DNA of 64,000 bases, taken from NCBI GenBank assembly GCA_904066235.2, contig CAJFCV020000004.1:1488001-1552000 (forward strand), in the 5' to 3' direction. Position 1 is the stretch's first letter. The number at the start of each line of letters is the position of its first letter. This stretch comes from Bursaphelenchus xylophilus (Eukaryota > Nematoda > Chromadorea > Rhabditida > Aphelenchoididae). The notes beneath the pieces are model-generated. The model had not been told where the DNA came from. It searched no databases and saw only the letters and a list, made by a program, of their open reading frames with translations. This document shows, in pieces, positions 24,250-36,488 of this stretch. The translations under genes were made by a program, and so were the position numbers.

Positions 24250-25425
24250 ATCTTCTAGGCCAGAGAAAGCATTTTTCAACTACAAATAGTGTATCAGTAA
24301 AGTAGTAAAGTTGTCTCAACCATTTAAACCGATCATAACGCATTTTTACTATAAATTTCCCACTGATTTATTTCGCAAACCCCCGCATATTTTTAGCTTA
24401 CATTCTACTTGTTTTTTCAAATTATATCATCAAGGACGATACGTTTTCACCACGTTTCTGCTCGCCCAAAACACGCCACAGTTCTTTGCGCTCACCCTTA
24501 TTCTTTGTGCTTTATGATACTGTCTTCTCAAGCGTTTTTTTCACGCCTTTGTCGGATGGCTTTTTATTTAATTTTACACTAAGATCGACCGGTGTTACGC
24601 ACTGTCACGGGAGCACGTGCACCGAGTTCAGAGTACAGTCTTGTTCGAACCTTGAGGGCAAAAATGTGATGTGCGAATTTTGAAGGGCCTTGCAGGGAAG
24701 TGATTTATATTTTTTTTTTATTTTTGGGTCTGTTTTGGACCGAGTTTTATTATTAATAATTACAAAAAAAATTAGCTTGCAATTTACAGTGGAAGCCTTT
24801 ACAAGAAGATATCATTCTGAAACGGTTTCCGGCCATAATTTTTTTATGTATCACTTTTATTTTATTTATTTTTTTTATATTTTTTATTTTTTTTTGTGAA
24901 GATTTTGCGTGAGATATATGAAATTTAAAAAAAAAGTAAAAAAAAAATATTTTTGGGTTTACATTTCGTCAAGAAATGAGTAATATTAATCATGCTTTTT
25001 ATAATATCAAAAAATTGTTTCTTATTCATTAAATTTTGTCATGTATTGTTCAAAATCTTATAATGATTTTTTTTTTATTTTATTTTTTATTTTAGTAACT
25101 TTGCGTGAAATTATGACAAATGTTGCGTTTAGAAACAAAAAAAAATATTAATTTTTAAACTTTTTAATTAAAAAAATAAATTTTTAAATTTTTAAAAAAA
25201 TCACAAAAAAAATCAAAGAAATTCAAAGTTAATCATTGCCCATTTCCTTGTTTTTTCTCAAATTTTAATTTTATTTTATTTAAAAATTGCAAAAAAAATT
25301 TTTTTTATAAAAAAAATATTTTTTTTATTTTTAAAATTTTTGAATTTTGAAATAAAAACGCGATTTTTTTTTGGCGTGTCGCATTTTTTTCAAAACCAAA
25401 CTTATTTAACCAGTTTATTTTTCAG
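24250..25425. other. AT-rich intergenic stretch upstream of the secreted-protein gene
   Basis: Long A and T runs (especially 24700-25400) make the region very low in complexity. No gene or transposon end is seen. The TTTTCAG at 25419-25425 could be a trans-splice or intron acceptor for the gene that starts at 25499. Confidence 0.4.
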
Positions 25426-25498
25426 ACTATTATAAGCTTTTTATATGCACATCCTACAGTTTTCGTAATTTTTTTCGCCCCGAGGAAGCATTGCCTTA

Positions 25499-27563
25499 AT
25501 GAGACGTAAGTTTTTTTTATTTTTTATTGAAAACCTCTATATTGCAAACAAAAAGCTTTTTTTTTTGATTTTTTTAGCAAAAAACTTTAATATTTTTTCA
25601 ACTTTGTCATAATTTTGATCTTTAGTGTTATACCTTGCCTGTTGGAGTGGACTTCTTTTCGCACAAAGAAGCTTATTGGCCATGGGGATCGGCAGCAAAG
25701 AGATTGAGCGGCTAAAAAATCCATTGGAGAGCCTCTGGAAACGATCTGTAAATAGGTGGGTTTACTGTAACAGGGTCAAAATTACAGTGTTCATAGCAAA
25801 AAAAATTTATTTTTTTTTTATTTTTAGAAATGAAAAAAAATATAAAAATGATTTTTTTTTTATTTTTTCGTATTTTAGAAACCCTGAATTCCACACAAGG
25901 ACCAATCACAACCGACACCGCGGGAAACGCCATCACAGAGACGAACGCATTCTTTACATCATAAAGAAGAAGCCCTTGGGACGGAAGCGCCGGTCCATCT
26001 CGGATGCGGTCATTGAAACTGGTGAGTTTACAGCTAACAAGGGAAGTACCACAAGTGCGACTCTCAGATTTTCTTTAAATTTTGCACACACGTCGGGAAT
26101 GGACCAAATATCAATTCCTGAAAGTTTTAGCTCGCGCTTTGCAGGCGCCGCCGAGATATCGGACCATTTTTGCCGCCGAGAGAGCACGCTCAACGTGGAG
26201 AGCGGTCCGAGAGAAAAGCGCTTTTTGACCATAAATTTGGCAGTTTCGTGCGGAAAAAAATCGATTTTTTGTAGAAACATTACCCTCTATGGTAGAAATA
26301 GGCATAAAACTTTTCGTGCCGAAATTCGGCAAAAAGTGTAAAATTTTCGCCAACTTTCGAACTAAAAATATCGGTTGTCTCTGCAAAGCGCGAGCTAGAA
26401 TACTCGCATATATTAAAAAAAATACTCTAAATTTGTACCAAGTTTCATGAGAAGTCTAAACGGTTCAGGAAATGCGCTGAATTGACGTTTAAAAATGTAA
26501 TATAAAGAAGGCGTGTAACACCCTCAAAAGGGCAGATAAGCCTTTTAAAATGGCGAATAAAAAGATTACTGTACATACATTTTTTTTTGAAATACATTTT
26601 TGTAATTTCTTGAGCCATTTTGAGATGAAATTTTTCAGCGCAACCCTTTGATTATGACCCAGCGAGGGAAAAAAATTTGATCAAGAATTTTTTTCAGTCT
26701 GTCGGGAAAATAATAAACGCCATGTCACCTAGCGTCGCTGAAGTGAAAAGCAATTTGACTTTGCCGCATCACAATTCATTTCCTCGGCGTCGATGCGATT
26801 TTTTGTGCTACAGAGGGCTCATTATTTTCCCGACAGACTGATAAAGTATATAGGGTACTAAATTCTGACAGGGGAAGTACTCCAAGTGCGACGCCCAGAT
26901 TTTGATGAAACTTGGCACAAATTTAGAACATTTTTTTCTAAGGCATATGCGAAAATCCCAACTCGCGCTTTGCAAGAAACAACCGAGATTTTTAGATCAA
27001 AAGTCGGCCAAAAATTAGGACTTTCTGCCGAATTTCGGCACGAAAACTTTCATGCCTATTTCTACCGTAAAGGATAATGTTTCTACAAAAAATCAAAATT
27101 TTCCGCACGAAACTGCCAAAGTTATGGCCAAAAAAGGTGTTTTCTCTCTGACCGCTCTCCACGTTGAGCGTGCTCTCTCGGCGGCAAAAATCGTTCGATA
27201 TCTCGGCGGCGCCCGCAAAGTGCGAGCTAAAACTTTCAGGAATGATATTTAGTCCATCCCCGAAGTGTGTGCAAAATTTAAAGAAAATCGGAGCGTCCCA
27301 CTTGGAGTACTTCCCCTGTAAAAAAAATATTTTTTTTTTTGATTTTTACCAATGTTTCATATCTCTTTTGCTTGATTTATTTTTCATTTTTTTATTTTTC
27401 ATTATTTTCAGCCCGTTGCGAGCACATCGAGCTCGTCGACTGCGAGGCCTACGACTCGGACGAGATGACCTGCATGATCACCGCCACCGGAATGCCCTGC
27501 TGCATTTGCAACGGCAAGCTGAAGTCGTTGAAGGCGCGCCGACAGAATTGGAGTCTCTGGTAG
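25499..27563 (+). CDS. Small secreted cysteine-rich precursor protein, 4 exons
   Basis: Coding exons are 25499-25505, 25626-25755, 25879-26021 and 27412-27563, joined by GT-AG introns whose phases all agree, giving 143 residues. The first 21 or so residues look like a signal peptide (hydrophobic LLYLACWSGLLFA). A basic middle region follows, ending in GRKRR, a furin-type site near residue 82. The predicted mature part, about 60 residues, has six cysteines (C-x8-C-x10-C-x9-CC-x-C) and ends NWSLW. Exon 4 is GC-rich with strong codon bias, unlike its surroundings, which supports real coding. A TTTTCAG acceptor lies 74 nt upstream of the start and AATAAA signals near 27679. I do not recognise the family; a peptide-signal or defence-peptide role is possible but unproven. 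Confidence 0.75.
26038..26450. mobile_element. Tc4/Tc5-like MITE in intron 3 of the secreted-protein gene
   Basis: It starts CAAGGGAAGTACCACAAG just 16 nt inside the intron and runs to a truncated end near CAAGTTTCATGAGAAG. It is inserted in the opposite orientation to the copy at 26869-27318. Confidence 0.7.
26497..26692. repeat. Dispersed repeat B (inverted copy at 37731-37900)
   Basis: The segment with ACCCTCAAAAGGGCAGATAA and GCGCAACCCTTTGATTATGA recurs in inverse orientation at 37731-37900. In both places a CAGTCTGTCGGG-type MITE sits on the same side. Confidence 0.6.
26695..26840. mobile_element. CAGTCTGTCGGG-type MITE in intron 3
   Basis: A complete copy with both terminal sequences intact (CAGTCTGTCGGGAAAATAAT and ATTATTTTCCCGACAGACTG). 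Confidence 0.85.
26869..27318. mobile_element. Tc4/Tc5-like MITE in intron 3
   Basis: A complete 450-bp copy with CAGGGGAAGTACTCCAAGTG and CACTTGGAGTACTTCCCCTG ends. The flanks TGA and TAA both fit TNA but differ by one base. It lies 93 bp before exon 4. Confidence 0.8.
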
Positions 27564-27825
27564 AATATGCACACGATCACTCAACAAAAAAAAACAACAC
27601 ACCGCTCTTTCGCAAGTTCCTTATCAAACTGATCTCAAACTGGTACTAATAACTTGTTGTCCATGTATAATACGTTGTAATAATAAACCTGTTGTATATA
27701 TCAGGGTGTGTTTTGCTATGAGTTATATCATCTCTAAGAATAATAAAAACCACTCCTTTACGCTCGAAAATGCAGCTCAGATGTTCAACGACGCTTGGTA
27801 GATTGAGGATGAACGCGTACAATAT

Positions 27826-27856
27826 GAAAAACGACCGAATTGTTCGGTCGTTTTTC
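27826..27856. repeat. Perfect 14-bp inverted repeat, 3-nt loop
   Basis: GAAAAACGACCGAA, loop TTG, then TTCGGTCGTTTTTC. It lies about 150 bp downstream of the poly(A) signal of the secreted-protein gene. It could form an RNA hairpin, and its function is unknown. Confidence 0.6.
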
Positions 27857-28160
27857 CGAACCATTGGACACCGCTCTTCTTTTCCGAGGGAAGAGGAAGA
27901 GGAATTTTTATGGAACTTTCGGTCGATTTTTCTCGTCGGCTAGGCTTATTTCGCAGCTGGAAAATAGCTCTTTTTACCAAAGTTGACCTGCTCTATCCAA
28001 CTGTACTAGTCATTTTCCCAAACGCTGGAGGAAGTTCAGATCATACCCTCGTAAGGAAAGACTCATCTACAGGGGAAAACTCCAAGTTCGATGCTCAGAT
28101 CCAGGCAAAACTTGGCACAAATTAGACTAGTTGTTTCTAAGCCAGAAAAACAAGACTCCT

Positions 28161-28404
28161 TCAGTGACGGAACTGGCAAAAAAGTGGCAAACAGCCTATC
28201 ACTTTGCATTCATGAAGTATCAAAAAATGTAGCAAAATGCCCCCACCAACCAAAAAACTTCGTTTTGTATGTCTCAAAAAAAAGCAGGCGCACTTTAGAA
28301 ATTGGAGTTTTTTCACTTGGAGAGGGCTGTGTTTTGCTATGTTTTTGATACTTCCAGGATGCAAAATGGTATATTTTTTTGCCACTGGATCAGGTCCGCC
28401 ACTG
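28161..28404. mobile_element. Tc1/mariner-type palindromic MITE
   Basis: Starts CAGTGACGGAACTGGC and ends GGATCAGGTCCGCCACTG. The left end is slightly deleted relative to the family. Confidence 0.6.
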
Positions 28405-29047
28405 TAGCTCGTGCAACGGTCGATATCTTCAGGTCAAAGCTGACGGTGAGCAAAATTTTACATTTTTTGCGAACCTTGGCATGACAATGTTTCATGTCCC
28501 TTTCTCCCGTAGAATGTAGTATTTACACATAAAATCAATCCTTTCCAAGCAGGACAGGCAAGATTGTTGATATTGTGAGGACGAAACGTCTTAATGGTTC
28601 AGTCAGTGAGCCGGATTACCGTGCCTCCCTTTGGCAGCATCTCCAGACTTCCACGCGGACACGCGTTCTCCACTCAAGAATGTTTCTCTGGTTTGTAGTT
28701 GCAAAAAACGAAAAATAAGCCGTGAACCTTTTTAAACATCATGTTGTACCTGTTTGTTACACTTAAAATTTTAGAAGCATATTGTACTCACAGTACAATG
28801 AGGCGCAAAGATGCCAAATGTTGTTTTCGTTGAATCCTTTGGACCAAAAATTTCTGTCATTGCTTTTGTGTTGTTAATGCGAGATGTGCAGAGATCTCAG
28901 CCTGTCAGAAAAATAGTTTGTAAGTTTGTGTGAGGCGGAACGACCAAGCTTGGAGGATTTTTCCACGAGGAACTGTCTTCAATTATTCAAATTTTATTGT
29001 ACTTTCCTACATGGGGCTCTCCTATAAAAGTGCCTTCTTTCTACCGA

Positions 29048-29495
29048 CAGGGGAAGTACTCTAAGTGCAACGCTCAGATTTCGATGAAATTTGGCACAAA
29101 TTTAGAATAATTTTTTCTAAAATATTTGATAGAATCCTGGCCCGCGCTTTGTAGAAACAACCGAGATTTTTAGATCGAAAGTCGGCCAAAATTAAGGACT
29201 TTTTGCCGAATTTTGGCACGAAAAGTTTCATGCCTATTTCTACCGTAAAGGATAATGTTTCTACAAAAAATGAAATTTTTCCGCACGAAACTATTAAAGT
29301 TATGGCCAAAAAGCGCCTTTCTCTCTGACCGCTCTCCACGTTTAGCGTGCTCTCTCGGAGGCAAAAATCGTTCGATATCTTGGCGGCGCCCGCAAAGCGC
29401 GAGCTAAAACTTTCAGGAATTGATATTTAGTCCATACCCGACGTGTTTCCAAATTTTAAAGAAAATGTTAGCGTCGTACTTGGGGTAATTCCCTT
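29048..29495. mobile_element. Tc4/Tc5-like MITE
   Basis: A complete 448-bp copy with CAGGGGAAGTACTCTAAGTG at the left and TGGGGTAATTCCCTTG at the right. The flanking triplets are CGA and TGA, close to a TGA duplication. A diverged relative fragment lies at about 30080-30540. Confidence 0.75.
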
Positions 29496-30550
29496 GTGAG
29501 GAAACCACTTGATTCTCGAGAACTTGGCTTGATCGGTTACTGTTGTCAGGCCTTTCTACAATGTGTTAAAAAAGTCGCATCTGAATTTGTATGAAGCTGC
29601 TGGCTTCCTTCTCCGAAGCCATTTTCTAAACCCATCTCAATGATGATGTAAAATGTTATCTGCAACGAGTGTTTTGTAGCGCCAAGTCAGAGCTCACCGC
29701 CCCACCCCCAGATCCATATGAAAATCACAGGGAACACGTGGACGTTGCAACATGGGCGAGTTTACAAACAGAAAGGTGGAATGATCAAGATTGTCTTCGC
29801 GATGCTGTTGAATTGATCTCTTGAGCGCTCTTTATGCGAAAACAACAGGAAAAACGCGTGTTGTTGTGGCTGCATCAGGGAATAAAGAGTAGAAAATCGA
29901 CGGACTTGGGAGCGGAGAAACTTTGCCCGACCCGGGTTCAGTATTTGTAGTTTCGAAGGGGCAATGTACAGTGCTGTAAAGGGTTGAAAAATAAAGGAGA
30001 ATAGTAAACCAAGTCAACGCCTGTTGTTGACGCGGAACTAACCGCCCAAAGGTCAGTCAAAGTCAGCGAAGTTTGCGACTATCAAGGGAATGGTGTGACG
30101 CCAGATTTTTGTTAAACTTTGCACACACATCGGTCATAGGTCATATCAGAATTCGTAAAAGTTTCAGCTCGTGCTTTGCAGGACCAGCCGAGATATTCAA
30201 CGATCCTTGGGTAGACATAGCTCTGGTGCCTGGTTGGGCCCGAAATCGGCTTTCGGCACAGAAAAGTTGGGCTCTGCCCCGGTCCGCTTCAAATTCGCTT
30301 GGCCCACCCTAGAGAGCCATATTTGACCGAGAGTGTTCGAAAAAGCGGAGTGCGATCAGAAAGAAAAACACTTTTCGATCATAATCTTGCCAGTTCCGCA
30401 TAGAAAAACTTGATTTTTTGTGGAAGCATTATTCTCAACAGTAGAAATTTCTATGAAACTTTTCATGGCAAAATTCGCCAAAAAGGGGCCCATTTTTGCC
30501 GACTTTCGATATAAAGATTTCGGTAGTTTCTGCAAAGCAAAAAAAAAAAA

Positions 30551-31040
30551 ACGGGTATATTCACCACGCGGGAATATACCCGGGTATATTCCCGGGTATA
30601 TACCCGAAATCTCGGGTATATTCGGGTATTTATAAAATTAGCCTAAATTAGTCCAATATAGTACCAATATGAAGTCGTTAATGAATAAGTGGCAACTTAT
30701 TCAATAACCTAATCATGTTTGGAGTGATGTTCCTTATTTTCCCAGCTACAACAAACAAAACTAGTATTTTAACAATCAAAAAGTTTAGCAATCCAATATT
30801 TGGCAGTCAGATTTTGAATTTTTCCCGTTTATTTTCCGACTCCGGCCAAGTAAATTCCAGCCTTACAACCAAGTTTTGAGAGGCATAAAACAAATTATGA
30901 CAAAATGTCAACATTTATTGATTTTTTATGACAAAACTCGATTTTTTTTACATTTTTTGAATGCAAAAGTAATTTGAATATACCCATAAATACCCGAAAA
31001 TTCCTGGCCTCTCGGGTATTTGGGTATATACCCCGTCCGA
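30551..31040. mobile_element. Element with CGGGTATAT-rich ends
   Basis: The left end contains many copies of CGGGTATATTC and its complement. The right end (CTCGGGTATTTGGGTATATA, then CCCCGT) mirrors it, so ACGGGTATAT and ATATACCCCGT form inverted ends about 490 bp apart. The interior is AT-rich and non-coding. Target duplications are not evident, so the superfamily is unassigned. Confidence 0.45.
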
Positions 31041-31773
31041 ACCCTACTGAAAACGCGATTAGAGGCTCGGCGGACGGTCGGCGAAGGCTCGGCGGAGACT
31101 TGGCGAAGACTTTCGATAAGGCCACTTTCCTTTTCTTACCTATTTCAAATGAAGGTTTATCAGAACGGAAATTCACAAATTCCGCAGAATATTTAATACA
31201 TAACATTGTAAAACTACAAACTTTGAGTATTTGTCATCCCACCAAAAAGAACGTGTACTCAATTTGGAGGGGCTTTAACAAGATAACAAGCGTTTTCATT
31301 CCGGTGCACATCATGTTTATCCGAATAATGCAAAGAAGTGACATGTCCATTCAGCCATCCATAAATTCGACGAGTATTTATGCAAAGTGAGCCGGTGCAA
31401 ATGACTTGTGACCTCTGTAGCCAAGACAATTTTTTTTGCTTTTTTTGTTTTGCAGAAACTGCAGAGAGTTTTGCGTTAACGGTGGGTTTGTAAGTTTGAC
31501 ACTAAAAAATTCACCTGACTTGTAATGTAAAAGTTGCCGATGGTGCTACAAAATCAAATCATTTTTTTTTTACAAAAGATTGCCAGAAGTCGTTGCGGCA
31601 GAACTCTCCTCCTTTTCTGAACGGGGGAGAGTTCAGGCTCAACCTCCAGAAGTATCGCCGAAAACGGCTTTTTATTCTGGCCGCTCTTCGAAACTTTGCG
31701 CTCTCCTTTGTTGTAAAAGATCGCTGCAGAACTCGGCTGTAAGGAGCTTAAAATTTCAATGATTGATTTTAAA

Positions 31774-31895
31774 GGTGTCGCAGCGAAACCCGCATCGCCG
31801 AAAATTAATTGTGTCGTTGCAAAATCAAATTGCTTTTCACTTCAGCGACCCGCTTAGCGCAGCGACATTGGGCTCATTATTTTCCCGACAGACTG
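31774..31895. mobile_element. CAGTCTGTCGGG-type MITE, right half
   Basis: Only the body and the right end ATTATTTTCCCGACAGACTG are present. The left end is missing. Confidence 0.6.
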
Positions 31896-31899
31896 ATAG

Positions 31900-32971
31900 T
31901 AAATCTGAGTTCGCTCCGAATCTTAATAAGCGAACTGCTCTTATAAGCCTACGGTCTTGCTTTGCCATAGGGCATCTCGACAGTCTTGCATTTCAATTGT
32001 CTTGAATTGAACACTGTTATTTAAAAATCTTTGTCTTTTGGCTCTCCTGGCACTATCGGTCCATGATCTTCTTGCTTATTCCAAAACCGTCTCAAATTCC
32101 ACAGAACGAAACCTTTTACTCACCAAAGCAGATTCTATTACCCACTCCTCCCTCACACTCTGTTCATGTGTAAAATCTGTGCCATAAGTTTGTCATCCCA
32201 CTAGCAATAAGCTATTTACAGTGTTTTTGAACCCTCGCGGCCACGGATCCCAAAAATAGAGACCGTAGGGCACAACTATGAGCCTGAGAAAAGATCCGCA
32301 AAATAAAAAAACGAGCCGGCAAAGAAACAGTAATGTCACTTCTTTTTTATTTTCTCACCCCCGCTAATGAGCCGTTGAACATACAAACCGTAATGGCGTT
32401 GGGCCAAATCTCGCGGAACAAATTCAATTTCTCCATCGTCAGTCGTCTTGTGTTGCCGCTATATAAACTGTCTTCTGGTAGTCAAAAAAGTGACAGCATT
32501 TTTTTTTTAAGATGTCTAAAAATAACGAAAGTTTTTTTCGAAAAAACTCAGTAGTTTTTTGAGGAAGATCTTTAGAGGTTTGTAATCGTATTTGAGTTCG
32601 TGTGTAAAGTCCTGGTAACCAATTCAGGAAGAGAAGAGCGCAATTGGATTAAATCGGAGGAGTTTGGAATTTGTCATGTACCCGAAAGATAGTACAAAGT
32701 TTATCGAAGAAATTGGGGAGTTTAAACGAGCAAAACGGCGCTTTATATTTTTGAGTCAACGACAGTTTGGGTTGACGTACTGTGAGTTTCCTCAGTTTGT
32801 CATTTTACGTATAAGGCTTGGAGAAGACTTGATCAATAGAAATAATTAAGTTGATCAGGGCCTAAGATAGTTTATCATATATTTTGAGGTGTTTTACATG
32901 TTCTTACATCAATAATCTCTAGATAAAAGTTACGGATTTTCGTTTTTTGCCGCAAATTTTCATCTTTTATA
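31900..32971. other. Gene-free stretch
   Basis: Short open frames only, with no protein motif, splice pattern, transposon end or RNA that I can support. Confidence 0.35.
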
Positions 32972-34360
32972 CACTGCTCCACGAAATGATAGACGCACCC
33001 TGTTTTTAGCGATTATCTTCCTTGTACTAAATGATATCGAATAATGTTCAACAGATGAAATGTGACAAATTAAACGAGAAATCATGTCCTGTAGCAATTT
33101 TGGAACAACATTTTGTCTTGACTGAGATATGACAATTTTCGGCTTTTTTGGGGTCCACAAAATGATAGACGCACTTAAGTAATTTTTTGTTTATTTAAAA
33201 GAATTTTGAGTCAACCTGCTTTTATCACACTTCCTCGTGTTCTCTGTAGTATTAGAAAGGTAATTACATTTATATCCGCCATACTTCATCGACGCAGTGG
33301 CCTTATGAGCCATTTCCGACCTTGTACATGAGGTAAATATTCGGTTTGAAAAAAAATTTGATTAACGATTTGGCTTTCGCCAAAAAACCATCTTAAACCA
33401 TCATAGATTACTAGTAGCAACTATAAGACATAAAATAAACCAATACCGATTCGCTTGAAGCCATTTAATCGACCATTAAGTTACCGTATACCTTCTACAG
33501 TAACCTTCAAAGGCTCTAAAAGTACAGAAGATTTCTATCGATGGCAATTTTTTGCTCAGAAAATCAAACTCAGCATGTTAACAAACCTAAAAACGCAACT
33601 TATTGCCTGCTTAAATGTCATGATGATTGACAGATGATTGATTAAAGATAAACGTGTAAAAACAAGCCTATTTTTGTGAACTTTTTTTTGTCGAACGACG
33701 TTACCGACCAAATTTATTCTGTAACGGCTGATGATTAAAACATTACGTTTTCAGGCATGCTCAGTTCGAATTTGCAAATTAAATTTTGTCATTCTCTTTA
33801 TTCGCCTTGGTATTTCGGGGGTCTAAAAGTATTAAGGTAACTAGTTGTTGAAAATGATATGCCAAGAAAATGCTCGGGATCCTTGAGCAAGCCGTTTTTT
33901 TCCATCCGTGGGATCTACACGTATAATGTGATAGTATTAGCTAGTTTTTCGCCCAAGAAAACAGCCTAACCTACAGTTTTTTTCAAACCGAATATTTACC
34001 TCATGTACAAGGTCGGAAATGGCTCATAAGGCCACTGCGTCGATGAAGTACGGCGGATATAAACGTAATTACCTTTCTAATACTACGGAGAACACGAGGA
34101 AGTGTAATAAGAGCAGGTTGACTCAAAATTCTTTTAAATAAACAAAAAATTACTTAAGTGCGTCTATCATTTTGTGGACCCCAAAAAAGCCGAAAATTGT
34201 CATATCTCAGTCAAGACAAAATGTTGTTCCAAAATTGCTACAGGACATGATTTCTCGTTTAATTTGTCACATTTCATCTGTTGAACATTATTCGATATCA
34301 TTTAGTACAAGGAAGATAATCGCTAAAAACAGGGTGCGTCTATCATTTCGTGGAGCAGTG
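32972..34360. mobile_element. Mariner/Tc3-like element with 384-bp inverted repeats, TSD TA
   Basis: The arms 32972-33355 and 33977-34360 are almost identical in inverse orientation. They begin CACTGCTCCACGAAATGATA and are flanked by TA. A translated stretch in each arm (for example 34172-34393) is the same 65-residue frame read from both copies. The 620-bp centre carries no transposase. TA target and very long inverted ends resemble Tc3-type Tc1/mariner elements. High arm identity suggests recent activity or gene conversion. Confidence 0.8.
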
Positions 34361-34436
34361 TATGTTACCATAACTCAGGGTGAAGAAAACTAATGTCAGC
34401 AATAGCCAAAATTAGAGAAAGTAGACATATTGCAAG

Positions 34437-34817
34437 CAGACATTGCCACGGCTCCGGAGCCGGAAATTTTGGGGTCGGCTCCGGCTCCCGAGCCCAAAGT
34501 CGGAGCCAGGCTTCCCAGCGGTCAGAAAGTAAAAATTTCGTGATCTTGTTATCCAAATTGCTTGAAAAAACACTGCGGAAGATGTGACTTGACTGCAAAA
34601 ATGTTGACTGTATGATCTCTGGCACTAATAACTTTTATTTTTGGAAAAATATTTAAAAAAAACATTTTGCATAGGAGCCGGGATTCGGAGCCGGAGGCCT
34701 TTTTAAATTTTGCACGGAGCCAAGAGCCGGAGCCGGAGCTGCAAATTTGGCCTCGGCTCCGGCTCTGGGAGCTAAGAGCCGGAGCCGGAGCCGAAATTTT
34801 GACCGTGGCAATCTCTG
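34437..34817. mobile_element. hAT-type MITE with GGAGCC repeats, TSD ATTGCAAG
   Basis: This 381-bp element has ends CAGACATTGCCACGG and CCGTGGCAATCTCTG. The 8-bp duplication ATTGCAAG flanks it (34429-34436 and 34818-34825). Both halves are filled with GGAGCC/GGCTCC hexamers. An 8-bp duplication with ends starting CAGAG is typical of hAT elements. A second copy lies at 42193-42568. Confidence 0.8.
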
Positions 34818-34829
34818 ATTGCAAGTCCT

Positions 34830-36050
34830 CACCGACCCTTCGCCGAACCTGCCGGGCATTCTACGGCTTTCACAGGGCTCGTTGGCACTTCCTATCACGT
34901 AATTTTTGGCTCCCCGCCTGTCATAGGCCTTAAAACAAAGTATATAGAAATAATATTAAAACTGCTGTGAATATAGGTAGATTGTATTTTACAATATTTT
35001 TTGGCAAAATTTGCTGCGGTGTACTGTACAGAACATGTATAGTAAGAACGTGTTCTTTCTAGCCTGTCCAGGGGCGTTCCATTTGATTTCCCACATTTTT
35101 CATCCTAAATTTCTAATCATAATTCTTGGCATAGCTGCATCCCTGCAACGCTTCCGCCGCTACAATATGCCAAGAATCTCTTGATGTCAGCATGATTTCT
35201 GACCAAAAGTTACCGTTTTTCTGAGGCTCCTTTCCCAAATGTACCCGGAACGGTGTTTTGTATTCAATGTTTCCCGGATGTCGGCCATATTTCGGATGGA
35301 ATTATGCATTCCCAGCCATATCAGGTGTTTCACAGAGCACCGAACACCGGCTTTTGGGTGCATTCCCAAAAAAAATGTCATTCAGTTCATGGGGGTGTTT
35401 TTCCTTTGGAGCCGTGATGTTTTTGGCTACTGTAAAAAGGACCGAAAAATTGCTCAAAATATAAGCGAAGAGTATACCAATTGCGATGCTCGGTTTTGGA
35501 TGAGACTTGATGCAAATTAATTTTACTGTGGAAGGCAATGTTTCTACAAAAAAAAAATCATTTTTCGCTGGTTAATAGAAAAAATCCAATGCTTTTTTTC
35601 CCATTTTTCCTGTTTTTTTCGCTCTACTCTATCTAAATTAACAATGTTCTTTGACTGGAAGTTGTTTTATAAGTAAATATAATAAATTTCATTATTATAA
35701 AGTACAATGTCTCGGGTACATAGCCCAGTTTTTTCTGCCCCCTTAATATTATAGTTCCTTAACGTATGTCACGAACCGAACTCCCATAGTAATTCTTATA
35801 ATATAATATAAAAGTAGTAACAGGAATTGGGATTGTTGGTTTCTTGAAGTGCTGGCCCATGTGGTCTTTATTACGTGGCCCAACGACACGGATCAGACGA
35901 CTTGAATGAAAGCCTTTAGCTGCAACTATAGGGCTTGATGAGCTTTCTGGTCTTGGAAGTATGCGTAATTTGCGTCCGGTCGATGATGAGCTTACAAAAA
36001 GCTTTTGTTAGAAAAAAACTAAAAATGAGAAAAAATGGATAAGATTTTTT
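34830..36050. other. Stretch with only transposon fragments
   Basis: No gene is supported. A fragment of the Tc4/Tc5-like family occurs near 35465-35550 (GCGATGCTCGG, GGCAATGTTTCTAC). The remainder is AT-rich and unremarkable. Confidence 0.35.
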
Positions 36051-36052
36051 CA

Positions 36053-36488
36053 CAGGGGAAGTGCCCCAAGTGCGACGCTCAGATTTTGATGAAACTTGGC
36101 ACACATTTAGAAAAAATTTTTCTGAAATATATGGGAGAATTCTAGATCGCGCTTTGGAGAAACAACCAAGATTTTTAGATCGAAAGTCGGCGAAAATTTA
36201 GGACTTTTTTGTCGAATTTCGGCACGAAAAGTTTCATGCCTATTTCTACCGTAAAGGATAATAGCTCCATAAAAAATTATTTTTTCCGCACGAAATTAGC
36301 AGAGTTATGGCCAAAAAGTGTTTCGCTCTCTGACCGCTCTCCGCATGTACTAGTATATGGCAAAGATCATTCAATATCTCTTGCAAAGCGCGAGCTAAAA
36401 CTTTCAGCAATTGATACTTAGTCTATGCCTGATGTGTGTGCAAAATTTAAAGAAAATCTGAGCGTCGCACTTGGGGTACTTCCCTTGT
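36053..36488. mobile_element. Tc4/Tc5-like MITE
   Basis: A 436-bp copy with CAGGGGAAGTGCCCCAAGTG and GGGTACTTCCCTTG ends. The interior has small deletions. Confidence 0.75.
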
